Shown here: positions 35,921 through 44,356 of the stretch, piece after piece
Position numbering within the stretch: the stretch's first letter is position 1
How the letters are laid out: every line of letters starts with the position of its first letter
Assembly: GCA_036557785.1 (NCBI GenBank)
Contig: DATBGZ010000096.1
Coordinates: forward strand, 1-64,000
DNA from: DATBGZ01 sp036557785
GTDB lineage: Bacteria > Actinomycetota > Actinomycetes > Mycobacteriales > Micromonosporaceae
Length of the DNA: 64,000 bases
Direction of reading: 5' to 3'
The notes under the pieces: model-generated
Database searches by the model: none
The model's input: only the letters and a program-made list of their open reading frames with translations
What the model was told of the DNA's origin: nothing
Position numbers and translations under genes: made by a program

Positions 35921-36361
35921 TACGCGTCGCCCTCCCCGGCCTGTACCCGGAGTGATCCTAAGCCACGGGGAGACGCCACCTTGTCGACCCTGAGTCCCGT
36001 CGTTTGGCCGGTGTGCGGCGGGGGTGGGTGAGGACGGGGCCGGGAGGCTGCTTCGTATCCTCAATGAGGCCTAGGGGCGATATGAGGACTTGCGGCAGTA
36101 CGCCGTTGATGGCGTCTTTCGCTTCCCTGGCGACGTCTCGTCGACCGGCTTCAACCTCGGCTTCTCGTTTATCACGTTCTTGGCTATCCCTATGCTGGGA
36201 TTCCCGTTTGCGGTATTCGGCGGCCTACCGCGCTGGCTCAGCACGTCCTTGAGCTCCCATGGCCGTCGGCCGATACGCCGGGGCCAGTCGCATGTCGAGC
36301 GCTGCGTCGGAAGACCGACCGTACATGGAAAGCACCTGCGAGAGGTGCGATCACTGGTGGC
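35921..36361. other. Intergenic region, 441 bp, possible gene remnant
   Basis: Divergent promoters for the TIR fusion (minus) and the three-repeat protein (plus) should lie here, but no clear -10/-35 pair stands out. The plus frame around 36090-36240 encodes a hydrophobic stretch (NLGFSFITFLAIPMLGFPFA) with a stop just upstream and no ribosome-binding site. It may be the remains of a membrane protein gene. Confidence 0.4.
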
Positions 36362-37246
36362 ATGCGTAGACCATTGCGGACCTCGGTCCTCGCCGCGGTG
36401 GCGGCGATCCTCACGGCCGCAGCGTCAGTGTTGATCGCGAACCCCGCGGCGGCGGCGGTCACGCTGTTCTCACAGCGCCAGGTCACTCAGACCGTGCGCG
36501 TCCACGCCGACGAGCACGGATCCGCGACCGCTACCTGCAGCCCTGGTGAGACCAACAGCGGGGGTGGCTTCCGAGTCGCCGGCACCACTGACCCCGACGC
36601 GTACACGGTGCTGGTCAGCGCGCCCTACGGCAACGGCTGGAACGTCCAGTTGTACCTCGATCCTGCCTTGAGCTATGTCGATGTCACGGCGTACGCGGTC
36701 TGCCTCAGGAAGATCGTTGGTGACCCCACCATCGGGCGGCGGGTCGTGGTCCTCTACGCCACTGGCCCCAGCGGTGACGTCGCGGCGGCCGCGCCGATGT
36801 GCGACGCCACCGAGGTCGCGACGGGCGGTGGCTACGCCGTGCCGAGCATCAGCACCAACACCTACACCGTCTTTGTCGATGCTCCCCAATCAGCCAACGG
36901 CTGGAACGTGCAGCTCTACTCCGACTACGTGCCCGAACTGTGGGCGTACGTCGTATGCCTCAGGGTGCCGGCCGACATCGGACCTGTGAAACGCCGCACC
37001 GTCTACGGGGCCGGCCTGACCCACGGCGGGAGCACCGCAAGCACCGCGGCCTACTGCTCTGCCACCGACGAGATCGCGTCTGGCGGCGGCTATGTGGTAG
37101 CGAGTATCAATCCGCATGACTACGCCGTCCTGTCAACGGTCCCCGCAGGCACGGCGGCCTGGAAGTCGACGTTCTTCCTCGACGAGGATCCGTCACTGGA
37201 CATCGACGTCTCGTCCCACGTCGTGTGCCTCAAGAACCTGTACTAG
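36362..37246 (+). CDS. Secreted protein with three Cys-containing repeats
   Basis: 294 residues. Sec signal (LAAVAAILTAAASVLIANPAAAA, to about residue 32). The mature part is three repeats of about 80 residues. Each starts with a Cys (ATCSPGE, PMCDATE, AYCSATD), continues with (S/T)GGG(F/Y), then a Tyr-x-Val strand and a Trp segment, and ends in VCL. One disulfide per repeat is likely. The family is unknown to me; the shape suggests a surface or binding protein. No strong ribosome-binding site precedes the ATG. Confidence 0.75.
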   Translation: MRRPLRTSVLAAVAAILTAAASVLIANPAAAAVTLFSQRQVTQTVRVHADEHGSATATCSPGETNSGGGFRVAGTTDPDAYTVLVSAPYGNGWNVQLYLDPALSYVDVTAYAVCLRKIVGDPTIGRRVVVLYATGPSGDVAAAAPMCDATEVATGGGYAVPSISTNTYTVFVDAPQSANGWNVQLYSDYVPELWAYVVCLRVPADIGPVKRRTVYGAGLTHGGSTASTAAYCSATDEIASGGGYVVASINPHDYAVLSTVPAGTAAWKSTFFLDEDPSLDIDVSSHVVCLKNLY

Positions 37247-37269
37247 GGGTCGCTGCTTGGAGGTCGCGG

Positions 37270-38962
37270 ATGCGGAGTAAGGGGATCCCAACAGCGCGGA
37301 CCGGCGGTCGGCGGGCGACCCTGCGAGTCTGGCTGGGGTCCTGGTGGCCGCGTCCGTGTCGGCCTGCACCTCGCCGCCACCGCAGCCGCGCGCTACGGAT
37401 ACCCCGAGCCCCGTACCGGGCAACGCTACGGTCACCGTGCTCGGAGAACCGGAGACCGTCTATGACTGGACGACGGACCGATGCGCCGACGACATGCTTC
37501 CGGACCTGCCGGTACGGGCGTTCCGGGACGCGCGAGGCGGCGTCGAGCTGAATCTCAGCTTCACCCGAAGCTTTCGGCTCGTCGGGCCGATTTCGACTCG
37601 CTCGCGCCGGACTGTCACCCCACCTTCACCTCCGCCAGCGATCCCGACCCCTCGCACTACCGCTTCAAGGAGTGGATGGGCTCGACGTACACATTGGATG
37701 GACAGACCGTGTACGCGCTGATTCACAACGAGTGGTACGGCGATCAGGCGTCGCGGTGGGACGCCGCGCGGGACTTCGGCAGCGTTCAAGGCGGCGGCGC
37801 CTGGCGCTATCAGGCGCGAATCGGCTCGACGTACCAGAACCTTTCCTACGATGCCGCGCATGGGGTGTGGCAGGGCCCGGAGCAGTACTGCCAGATCGGG
37901 CGCGACTGGTCGCACCCGGGTGTGGGGTGCGACGCCACGCGCACCTGGGTCAGCCCGGTCGATGCCACGGTCAGCGTTACCGGCACCGTCCAAGACCAGG
38001 ATCCTGGCGGCGGCAACGGCGTGACCGCGAGGATTCTCGACGGGGCCCGGCAACTGTGGTCGGCCACCATCGACAACGGTGACGCTCAGGGCACAGCATT
38101 CGACCTCCAGGTCCCGGTTCACCCGGGAGACAGCCTCCGGTTCCTCGTCGATGCCCGTGGCGACAACAGCTTCGACTCCACGGCATTCAGCCCGAGGATC
38201 GACGTCGGCACACCGCCGTGCCCATCGGACAAGCACGGCGATTGCCTCATGATGAGCCTGACCGCGGCGGTCTCCACCGACGGCGGAGCGTCGTTCACGC
38301 AGTCGCCGGCGCCGGGCAACCTCGTCGCCGTGCTGCCCTACACCTGGACGCCGGACGCTGGGCAGTACGCAATGTGGCAGCCGAGCAACATCATCAAGAG
38401 TCCGCGGGACGACTTCTACTACGCCTTGGTGCAGATCGATCGCCGGCCGCGTGGCGAGCCTGGCTTCCAGGGCATGTGCCTCATGCGGACGAAGACGCTC
38501 GAGGCCCCGGGGAGCTGGCGCGCCTGGGATGGCACGGGCTTCAACCTTCGCTTTGTCGATCCCTACGCGGAGGCGGTCGGCTCCCCCGCCCAGGCCACGT
38601 GCACCGCCGTCTCCCAGCCCATCGTCGGGGCACTGGGGTACAGCCTGACGTACAACTCCTACCTGGACCGGTTCGTCGCGGTGGGGCACGATGTCTTCCA
38701 TGATCCGCCCGGGTTCTACTTCTCTGTGTCGGAGGACCTCATCCACTGGACGCCGAAGCAGTTGCTGATGGCGGCCGACCTGGTCCAGAACAAGAACTAC
38801 CGGACCCCGTATCTGGCGTACCCGTCCGTGGTCGACCACGACAGCCCAGCACGCAACTTCGACGTCGCCGGCCAGAGCCCGTACCTCTACTTCACGCGCG
38901 TCAACGACATGGACCCCTTGGACTTCGACCTGCTCCGCGTCCGGGTCCGGTTCACCAAGTAG
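37270..38962 (+). pseudogene. Lipoprotein gene with two apparent frameshifts (beta-propeller-like product)
   Basis: GGAGG and ATG 37270 start a basic signal start (MRSKGIPTARTGGRRA), but its hydrophobic part and lipobox (SLAGVLVAASVSACTS) lie in the next frame (about 37320-37360). That frame runs through VYDWTTDRCADD to SFRLVG near 37582. The continuing protein (ADFDSLAPDCHPTF onward to 38962) is again in another frame. Both jumps are of the same type, one lost base; the second is at a GGG run. The downstream body (about 460 residues) has strands and Trp/Tyr motifs (FYFSVSEDLIHW) like sialidase/glycosidase propellers. Either a decayed gene or two sequencing errors. Confidence 0.7.
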
Positions 38963-39010
38963 CGCTGCATCGACCCGGCCGTCTGTCAGTAGTGCGATTG
39001 GCCGATACCT

Positions 39011-39916
39011 TTGTCCTCCAAAGGCGGCTTCGATGCTCTCGTGAGCGGGTTCTTCGAAGCGCTGAGCGCCATCGCGACCATCGTCGGCGCCGCCGCGACG
39101 TTGCCCGGACTGACCCGCAGGGCCTGGTTGAGACGCAGGCTGGCCCGCACACTTCAACTCGCCGACTCTATGGGGGAACCCAGGCTCGCGGCGGCTCGGG
39201 ACTTGCTGCTGCGCAGTGCCCAGCGAACGGCCCACCGCCTGCGCCCGATAGAGACCGCCATGCTGGAACACCCGGTCCAGACGCGGATGGGCCTGGCCAT
39301 GATGACCGCCGCACCAGTCGTACTGGTGGCCGTCACTACGACACTGGCTGTGTCATCGAGGCGCACGGGCGGAATCGTCATCACCGATGGTGGCCAGCTC
39401 GTGGCACTTCTCGCGGCCTTCCTCCTGCCACCGATGCTCCTCATGGCGACGGGCCAGATCCTGTGGCTGCGCGGACGCAAGGACCACCTCGCTCGCATGC
39501 GCCGGGCGCGCCGCCAGGCTCGCGCGGAGGACCCAGGGTTCGCACGCGTGCTCCGGAGAGTCGACATCTCGACGTCGCTCATCGCTGTGGCCGTGGTCGT
39601 GGGCGCCGTCAACTTCCCTGTGGCCGGGCACTCCTCGGTGACAGTCATGTGCGTGGCCGCCGCACTGCTCGTCACAGCTATGCTGCCGACGACCTATTAC
39701 GGCCTGCTGCTCAGGGAACGCGCGCTACGCATCCTTGAGCGCGAGGACGAGCCCGATCCGGAACCCGGAATCTCAGAGCGCGACCAGACGCCGACGGCCG
39801 CGTCTCGGCAACGGATGATGCGACGCTCACGCGAGAGGTACCGACTCCTCGAAGTGGAGCGCGCCCGACCGACATCGACGCGGCACGGGTTTGCATCGAA
39901 TCAGAAGACAGAGTGA
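39011..39916 (+). CDS. Membrane protein, unknown function
   Basis: 301 residues from TTG 39011; GTG 39041 is an alternative. Four or five hydrophobic segments (FEALSAIATIVGAAATL; MGLAMMTAAPVVLVAVTTTLAV; LVALLAAFLLPPMLLMATGQIL; ISTSLIAVAVVVGAVNF; VTVMCVAAALLVTAMLP), basic loops and a charged cytoplasmic tail of about 60 residues. I recognise no family. It follows the frameshifted lipoprotein on the same strand. Confidence 0.65.
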   Translation: MSSKGGFDALVSGFFEALSAIATIVGAAATLPGLTRRAWLRRRLARTLQLADSMGEPRLAAARDLLLRSAQRTAHRLRPIETAMLEHPVQTRMGLAMMTAAPVVLVAVTTTLAVSSRRTGGIVITDGGQLVALLAAFLLPPMLLMATGQILWLRGRKDHLARMRRARRQARAEDPGFARVLRRVDISTSLIAVAVVVGAVNFPVAGHSSVTVMCVAAALLVTAMLPTTYYGLLLRERALRILEREDEPDPEPGISERDQTPTAASRQRMMRRSRERYRLLEVERARPTSTRHGFASNQKTE

Positions 39917-40194
39917 GCGGGCTGAAGACTCTTGTCGCGCGAACCTCGCGCCGTCACAACCGACGGCCACGTCCCCCGCTCCTGGTTCCGCTACTGGATT
40001 AGGCGCTTGGTCGACGGGCCTTCACCGTCCGCCGGACCGCGCCCGACCCGTGGCCCTGATCGGACTGGCGTTGCCCTGTCGGCCTGGCTATCGGCCAGGA
40101 CCTGTACCAGCACGAGCGTACCGTCGCCCGTGCGCATCGACGCCGGCCGGGCCGGCGAGCCAGACAACGGTCGGCGTCGATGCGCTTTCGCCCG

Positions 40195-42411
40195 TCAGTG
40201 TGAGAACCTGACCCGCGGCAGGATCCGGTCGAGCCAGGCCGGGCGGAGCCAGGCACGGTGTCCGGCAACGCGGAGCACGACCGGCAGGACGACGAGGCGG
40301 ATCAGCAGCGCGTCGAGGAAGACCGCGACCGCGAGGATGAGACCCATCTCCTTCGGCGCCAGCGGTCCGGACAGGGCGAAGGTCAGGAACACCGCGACCA
40401 TCACGCCGGCCGCGGCGACCACGACGCGGCCGGACGTCCGCAGCGCCTCGCGCATGGCGTGCTGGGGATCGTTGGTCAGGTCGTAGTGCTCGCGTGCCGT
40501 CGAGAGCAGGAACAGCGTGTAGTCCATGGCGACGCCCGAGAGCATGGCGCCGAAGAACAACGGCCCCCAGGCGTCGACGAATCCCTGCGACTCGAAGTTG
40601 AGCAGGCCAGAAAGCTGACCGTCCTGGAAGATCCATTTTCCAACGCCGAAGGCGGCCGAGATCGAGGCGAGGTTGGTGACCACGCCCACGAAGGCGACGA
40701 GCGGCGAGCCCAGCGCGACCAGCAGCAGCAGGAAGCCCAAGCCGATCAGCAGACCGAACACCACCGGCGTGCGCTTGGACAGCAGCGTTTCCAGATCATG
40801 ATTCTCCGCGGCGGCGCCACCCACCAGCGAGCCCGTCGGCAGTTCCTCCCGGATCCGGTCGATCGTGGCGCCGGTCTCCTTGGCCGAGACGTCCGTGCTC
40901 GGTATGGCGAGGATTAGGGAGTAGTTCTGGCTCTGCCCGGCGGGCACGGCCATGCTGATGCCCAGGTCGCTGCGGAGTGCCGCCACCGCGTCCGTCTGCT
41001 GGGCGATCGGCGTGACGACCGTGAGCATCCCCGGCGCACCCGGACCGAATGCGCCCGCGATCTGCTGATAGCCGATGCGGGCGCTCTCGCTCGGCGGGAG
41101 GATCGCGATGCTGGGCATTCCGGTGCGCAGTTGGGAAACCGGCGACACGAGGAGCGCGAGCAGTACCGCCACGACCCCTCCGGCCAGCCACCAACGGCGG
41201 TGCAGGAACGCACCCCAGTGGTGCAGCACGCGGTCGAGCCCTCGCAGACTCGCTGGGGCGGCCGGGCCTCCGTCACGGCGCCGCAGCCTCCCCGCGTCGA
41301 TCCTGGTGCCCAGTCTGCCGAGGACGGCAGGCAGCAGCGTCAGCGTCGCGGCCAGCACGGCGACGACGGAGAGCATGATGCCCAGCGATGTCGAGCGGAA
41401 CGCCGGGCTCGGGACGAGCAGCACCGTGGATAGCGACACGAGCACGGTCAGGCCGGAGAACGCCACCGCCTTGCCCGCGGTCGCCATCGTCTCGTCCACA
41501 GCGGCGACCGAGCGCGCGACGGGGTCGACCTCGTGCCGACGGGAGGCGAGCGCGGCCCGGAACCGGACGACCATGAACAGCGCGTAGTCGATGCCCAGCG
41601 CGAGCGCGAACATCATGGCGAAGTTCATCGACCAGATGGACACCGGCGACAGGTCAGTAACCAGCGCGAGGGCGCCAGCGGCGGTGACGAGACCGGCAAG
41701 GGTCAGCATGAGCGGTAGCCCGGCCGCGACGAGGCTGCCGAACGCCAGCAGGAGCACGAGGATCGTGACCGGCCACGAGAGCATCTCGGAGTGCATCATC
41801 GCGTCGTAGTTGACCCGGTTGAAGACGGCCCACACCTCGCTCGCGCCGGTGACCTCGACCGTGACATGCTCGGTCGATAGACCGCGCAGCGGCTGGAGAA
41901 GGTCCTCGGCCGCGCGCACCATCTCGTTCGCGTCCACGGCCGCGCCGGCCTGGATGACCCCGACGCGGCCATCGCGGGAGATGCTCAGGCCGGGCTGCGG
42001 CGGCACCACGGTGCTGATGCGGCGATCCTTCTCAAGGATCGCGGTCGCTTGGTCGATGACCCGCTGCGCTGCAGGATCGTCCCCGATCGGGGCGGCGTCG
42101 TCGGAGACCACAACCTGCAGTGCCGTGGAGTCCAATCCGTTGAACTCGCTGGCGATGACGTGGCGAGCCCGGACCGACTGGCTGCCGTCGTCCTGCCAGC
42201 CGGCGCCGGACAGCCGCTGTTCGACTCGCGTACCGAACGCACCGAACACGGCGAGCATCACCAGCCAGGCGACGAGCACGTAGCGAAGGTGCGTGGCCGA
42301 CCAGACGCCCAGGCGGGACAGCAGTCCCGGCGAACGATTCGCCGCCGCAGCGCTGGCCTGAGTCGCTCGATGATGGCGCTCCGCAGGCGTCGCCGGAATT
42401 GTTGTGGTCAT
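40195..42411 (-). CDS. MMPL/RND-type exporter
   Basis: 738 residues; GGAGG 5 bases before ATG 42411. Two MMPL halves: each a membrane helix, an extracytoplasmic loop and five helices. It has the conserved membrane Asp/Tyr pairs in ALGIDYALFMVVRFR and SGVAMDYTLFLLSTAREHY, which serve proton coupling in this family. Members export lipids, siderophores or drugs. It is the last unit of the SARP gene set, with its own SARP-type box at 42466-42484, so it may export that set's product. Confidence 0.93.
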   Translation of the reverse strand: MTTTIPATPAERHHRATQASAAAANRSPGLLSRLGVWSATHLRYVLVAWLVMLAVFGAFGTRVEQRLSGAGWQDDGSQSVRARHVIASEFNGLDSTALQVVVSDDAAPIGDDPAAQRVIDQATAILEKDRRISTVVPPQPGLSISRDGRVGVIQAGAAVDANEMVRAAEDLLQPLRGLSTEHVTVEVTGASEVWAVFNRVNYDAMMHSEMLSWPVTILVLLLAFGSLVAAGLPLMLTLAGLVTAAGALALVTDLSPVSIWSMNFAMMFALALGIDYALFMVVRFRAALASRRHEVDPVARSVAAVDETMATAGKAVAFSGLTVLVSLSTVLLVPSPAFRSTSLGIMLSVVAVLAATLTLLPAVLGRLGTRIDAGRLRRRDGGPAAPASLRGLDRVLHHWGAFLHRRWWLAGGVVAVLLALLVSPVSQLRTGMPSIAILPPSESARIGYQQIAGAFGPGAPGMLTVVTPIAQQTDAVAALRSDLGISMAVPAGQSQNYSLILAIPSTDVSAKETGATIDRIREELPTGSLVGGAAAENHDLETLLSKRTPVVFGLLIGLGFLLLLVALGSPLVAFVGVVTNLASISAAFGVGKWIFQDGQLSGLLNFESQGFVDAWGPLFFGAMLSGVAMDYTLFLLSTAREHYDLTNDPQHAMREALRTSGRVVVAAAGVMVAVFLTFALSGPLAPKEMGLILAVAVFLDALLIRLVVLPVVLRVAGHRAWLRPAWLDRILPRVRFSH

Positions 42412-42465
42412 TGTTTCCTCCAGTACTGATATCGACCGTCAACGCCGACCACGGTGCGCCAACCG

Positions 42466-42484
42466 CCTTCCCGCAGCCTTCCCG
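42466..42484 (-). promoter_or_regulatory. SARP-type box, MMPL promoter
   Basis: Minus strand CGGGAAGG, 3 bases, CGGGAAGG (start-to-start 11 bp), then 9 bases to a -10-like CACCGT. Same layout as at 44326 and 50529. Confidence 0.65.
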
Positions 42485-42508
42485 TACGGTGCGGTCCTTT
42501 GTAGACGG

Positions 42509-42829
42509 TCAGAGCGAGAACAATGCGGCGGCGAGCCAGTAGGTGGGCATGCCGGCCAACATCGCGGCATAGGGCCGGCCGCTCCAGGCCGTGGCCAAGA
42601 CGGCGGCGAAGATTGCGAGCACAATGGGCGCCGCCGCGGCCGGACTAGGGGTGGAGACCACCGACTCGGCCAGGCTGCTTGCGGTGAGGGCGGCGAACGC
42701 GGCTGGGGCGACGAGGTCAGCCGACGCCTCCAACCGGGGCGGCAGAGTGAGCCGACCGGTCATCACCATGCTCATCCGCAGCGCGTAGCTTCCCAGGCCC
42801 GCGATGAGGACGATAAGCCACTCCCTCAT
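42509..42829 (-). CDS. azlD: AzlD-family branched-chain amino acid export subunit
   Basis: 106 residues, four hydrophobic helices, typical AzlD length. Starts MREWLIVLIAGLGSYALRMSM. Works with AzlC as an exporter of branched-chain or related amino acids. ATG overlaps the azlC stop (ATGA). Confidence 0.88.
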   Translation of the reverse strand: MREWLIVLIAGLGSYALRMSMVMTGRLTLPPRLEASADLVAPAAFAALTASSLAESVVSTPSPAAAAPIVLAIFAAVLATAWSGRPYAAMLAGMPTYWLAAALFSL

Positions 42830-43545
42830 GACCGTCCCTCCTGTGTGGACAGAGAAGCGGCGGAGAGGGATCCCGCGACCAACCCGACCACGATGCCGAC
42901 CGCAATGCCAAGGTGCAGGGGTGCGGCGACGCCGGCCGCAGCCACAACGCCGCTCACGAGCGTGGCGCGGCGGGTCGTCGCCTGGCGCAGGTTCGGCATG
43001 ATCTGGCCGAGGAGATACAGCGGTACGAGCAGCTCCAGGTGCAGTCCGGCCGGAACGCTGGACCCGGCGACCGCCCCGACACCGAGCGCGGCCAGCCACC
43101 CGACCCACAGCACAGCCGCCCCAGCAAGGTAGTAGGCATGCGATGAGCGCAGCGCCGCCGCGCTGCGCGGGCTGTCGGCGTAGCGGCGCGAGCCGACCAC
43201 GAACGAAGGGTCCACGAGCAGGTACCCGGCAAGCAACCGCCACCACAGCGGGGTATCTCGCCAATACCGAGCCAGGGCCGCGGAGTAGAAGACCAGCCGC
43301 AGGTTGATGACGAGCACGGTGGCGATCACCGGCCAGGCCGACACCCCGGCGTCCAGCATGTCGATCGCTGCGACCTGCGCGCTTCCGCCGTAGATAGTGG
43401 GGCCGGTGAACCAGCCCGCTCCCGTGGAGATCCGCGCCCGCCCCGCGCTCACCCCGATCACGAGGCCGAACGGGGCCACCGCGAGCAGCCACGGCAGCAT
43501 GGCCCGCGCCCCGGCCGCAGCGTCGGATCTCAGCCGCGCCGTCAT
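42826..43545 (-). CDS. azlC: AzlC-family branched-chain amino acid exporter
   Basis: 239 residues with several membrane helices. The AzlC hallmark MLPWLLAVAPFGLVIGV is followed by TIYGGSAQVAAIDML and VINLRLVFYSAALARYW. ATG overlaps the PIG-L stop (ATGA). It is in one unit with a deacetylase under the SARP-type box at 44326, so the true substrate may be a related small molecule. Confidence 0.9.
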   Translation of the reverse strand: MTARLRSDAAAGARAMLPWLLAVAPFGLVIGVSAGRARISTGAGWFTGPTIYGGSAQVAAIDMLDAGVSAWPVIATVLVINLRLVFYSAALARYWRDTPLWWRLLAGYLLVDPSFVVGSRRYADSPRSAAALRSSHAYYLAGAAVLWVGWLAALGVGAVAGSSVPAGLHLELLVPLYLLGQIMPNLRQATTRRATLVSGVVAAAGVAAPLHLGIAVGIVVGLVAGSLSAASLSTQEGRS

Positions 43546-44303
43546 GACCAGGCTCCAGCAGTGGAGCGGACCCGGGTCCCCTCGACGAACGACTCTTGCC
43601 CGACCCAGCGCTTGTAGCGCCGCATGCCGAGCCGAGCGATGAGCCCGCTCGTCTGCGACACCTGCGCCGCGAGGGCGCGCACCTTCCGGTCGAGGGTCCG
43701 GTCGTCCAGCACCAGCTCGACTGCGATCCGTTCATCATCCACTGTGGACGGATATCCGTCCTGGAAGACGTCGAGCTCCCGATGGATCGTGCTCCACGCG
43801 CGGGCCCACCCGTGGGTAACCGCGGCATGCAGCAGCCGAGCGCCGGCCGGTGCGGCCTCGCGGAACGCGCCACAGGTCCAGGCCGAGACCGCCTGGTGGT
43901 CGGGATGGCCGGTGTAGCCGTCCGGGCCGAAGGTCACCACCGTGTCTGGCCGGACCCGATCGATCACGTCACACAGCCGAGCGACCGCCTCGTCGGGTGG
44001 GACCTTCGCGCAGCCACCGTCGGGGTAGCCGAGCCATTCGTGCTCGGTGACGCCGAGGACGTGCAGGCTACACGCCAACTCGGCCTCGCGCGCCGCTGCC
44101 AGCCCTTCGGGCGGCCAAGCCACCGGGTCGGGCGTACCGCGTTCGCCACGGGTGGCGGTGACGCAGGCGACCCGCGCTCCGGCGTCGCGGGCAATCGCCA
44201 TCAGACCACCGGAGAGGTAGGCCTCGTCGTCGGGGTGCGCCCAGACGCCCAGGATAGTGCCCAGGCCGGTGATGTCCAATGTGGGCTCAATCTTCTCAGT
44301 CAT
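43542..44303 (-). CDS. PIG-L/LmbE-family deacetylase
   Basis: 253 residues from ATG 44303. Zinc de-N-acetylase fold with the metal motif WAHPDDEAYLSGG, TRGERG and the second His region GHPDHQAVSAW. The family includes MshB (mycothiol) and Mca, and also tailoring enzymes of natural products. The C-terminal part (LIARLGMRRYKRWVGQESF) is typical of the stand-alone group. It heads the PIG-L-AzlC-AzlD unit. The -10-like CACAGT lies 7 bases before the ATG, so the message may be leaderless. Confidence 0.9.
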   Translation of the reverse strand: MTEKIEPTLDITGLGTILGVWAHPDDEAYLSGGLMAIARDAGARVACVTATRGERGTPDPVAWPPEGLAAAREAELACSLHVLGVTEHEWLGYPDGGCAKVPPDEAVARLCDVIDRVRPDTVVTFGPDGYTGHPDHQAVSAWTCGAFREAAPAGARLLHAAVTHGWARAWSTIHRELDVFQDGYPSTVDDERIAVELVLDDRTLDRKVRALAAQVSQTSGLIARLGMRRYKRWVGQESFVEGTRVRSTAGAWS

Positions 44304-44325
44304 GAGCGCAACTGTGCCGACGAGG

Positions 44326-44344
44326 CCTTCCCGCGCCCTTCCCG
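44326..44344 (-). promoter_or_regulatory. SARP-type box, PIG-L unit promoter
   Basis: Minus strand CGGGAAGG, 3 bases, CGGGAAGG, then 9 bases to CACAGT, then 7 bases to ATG 44303. It lies just past the SARP gene stop (44357). Confidence 0.7.
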
Positions 44345-44356
44345 CCAGCGGCAAGG

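Noticed and set aside
39917..40194. Possible small gene between the membrane protein and MMPL
   Set aside because: Frames 39891-40211 and 39932-40486 lack a ribosome-binding site and protein-like sequence; nothing supportable in these 278 bases.
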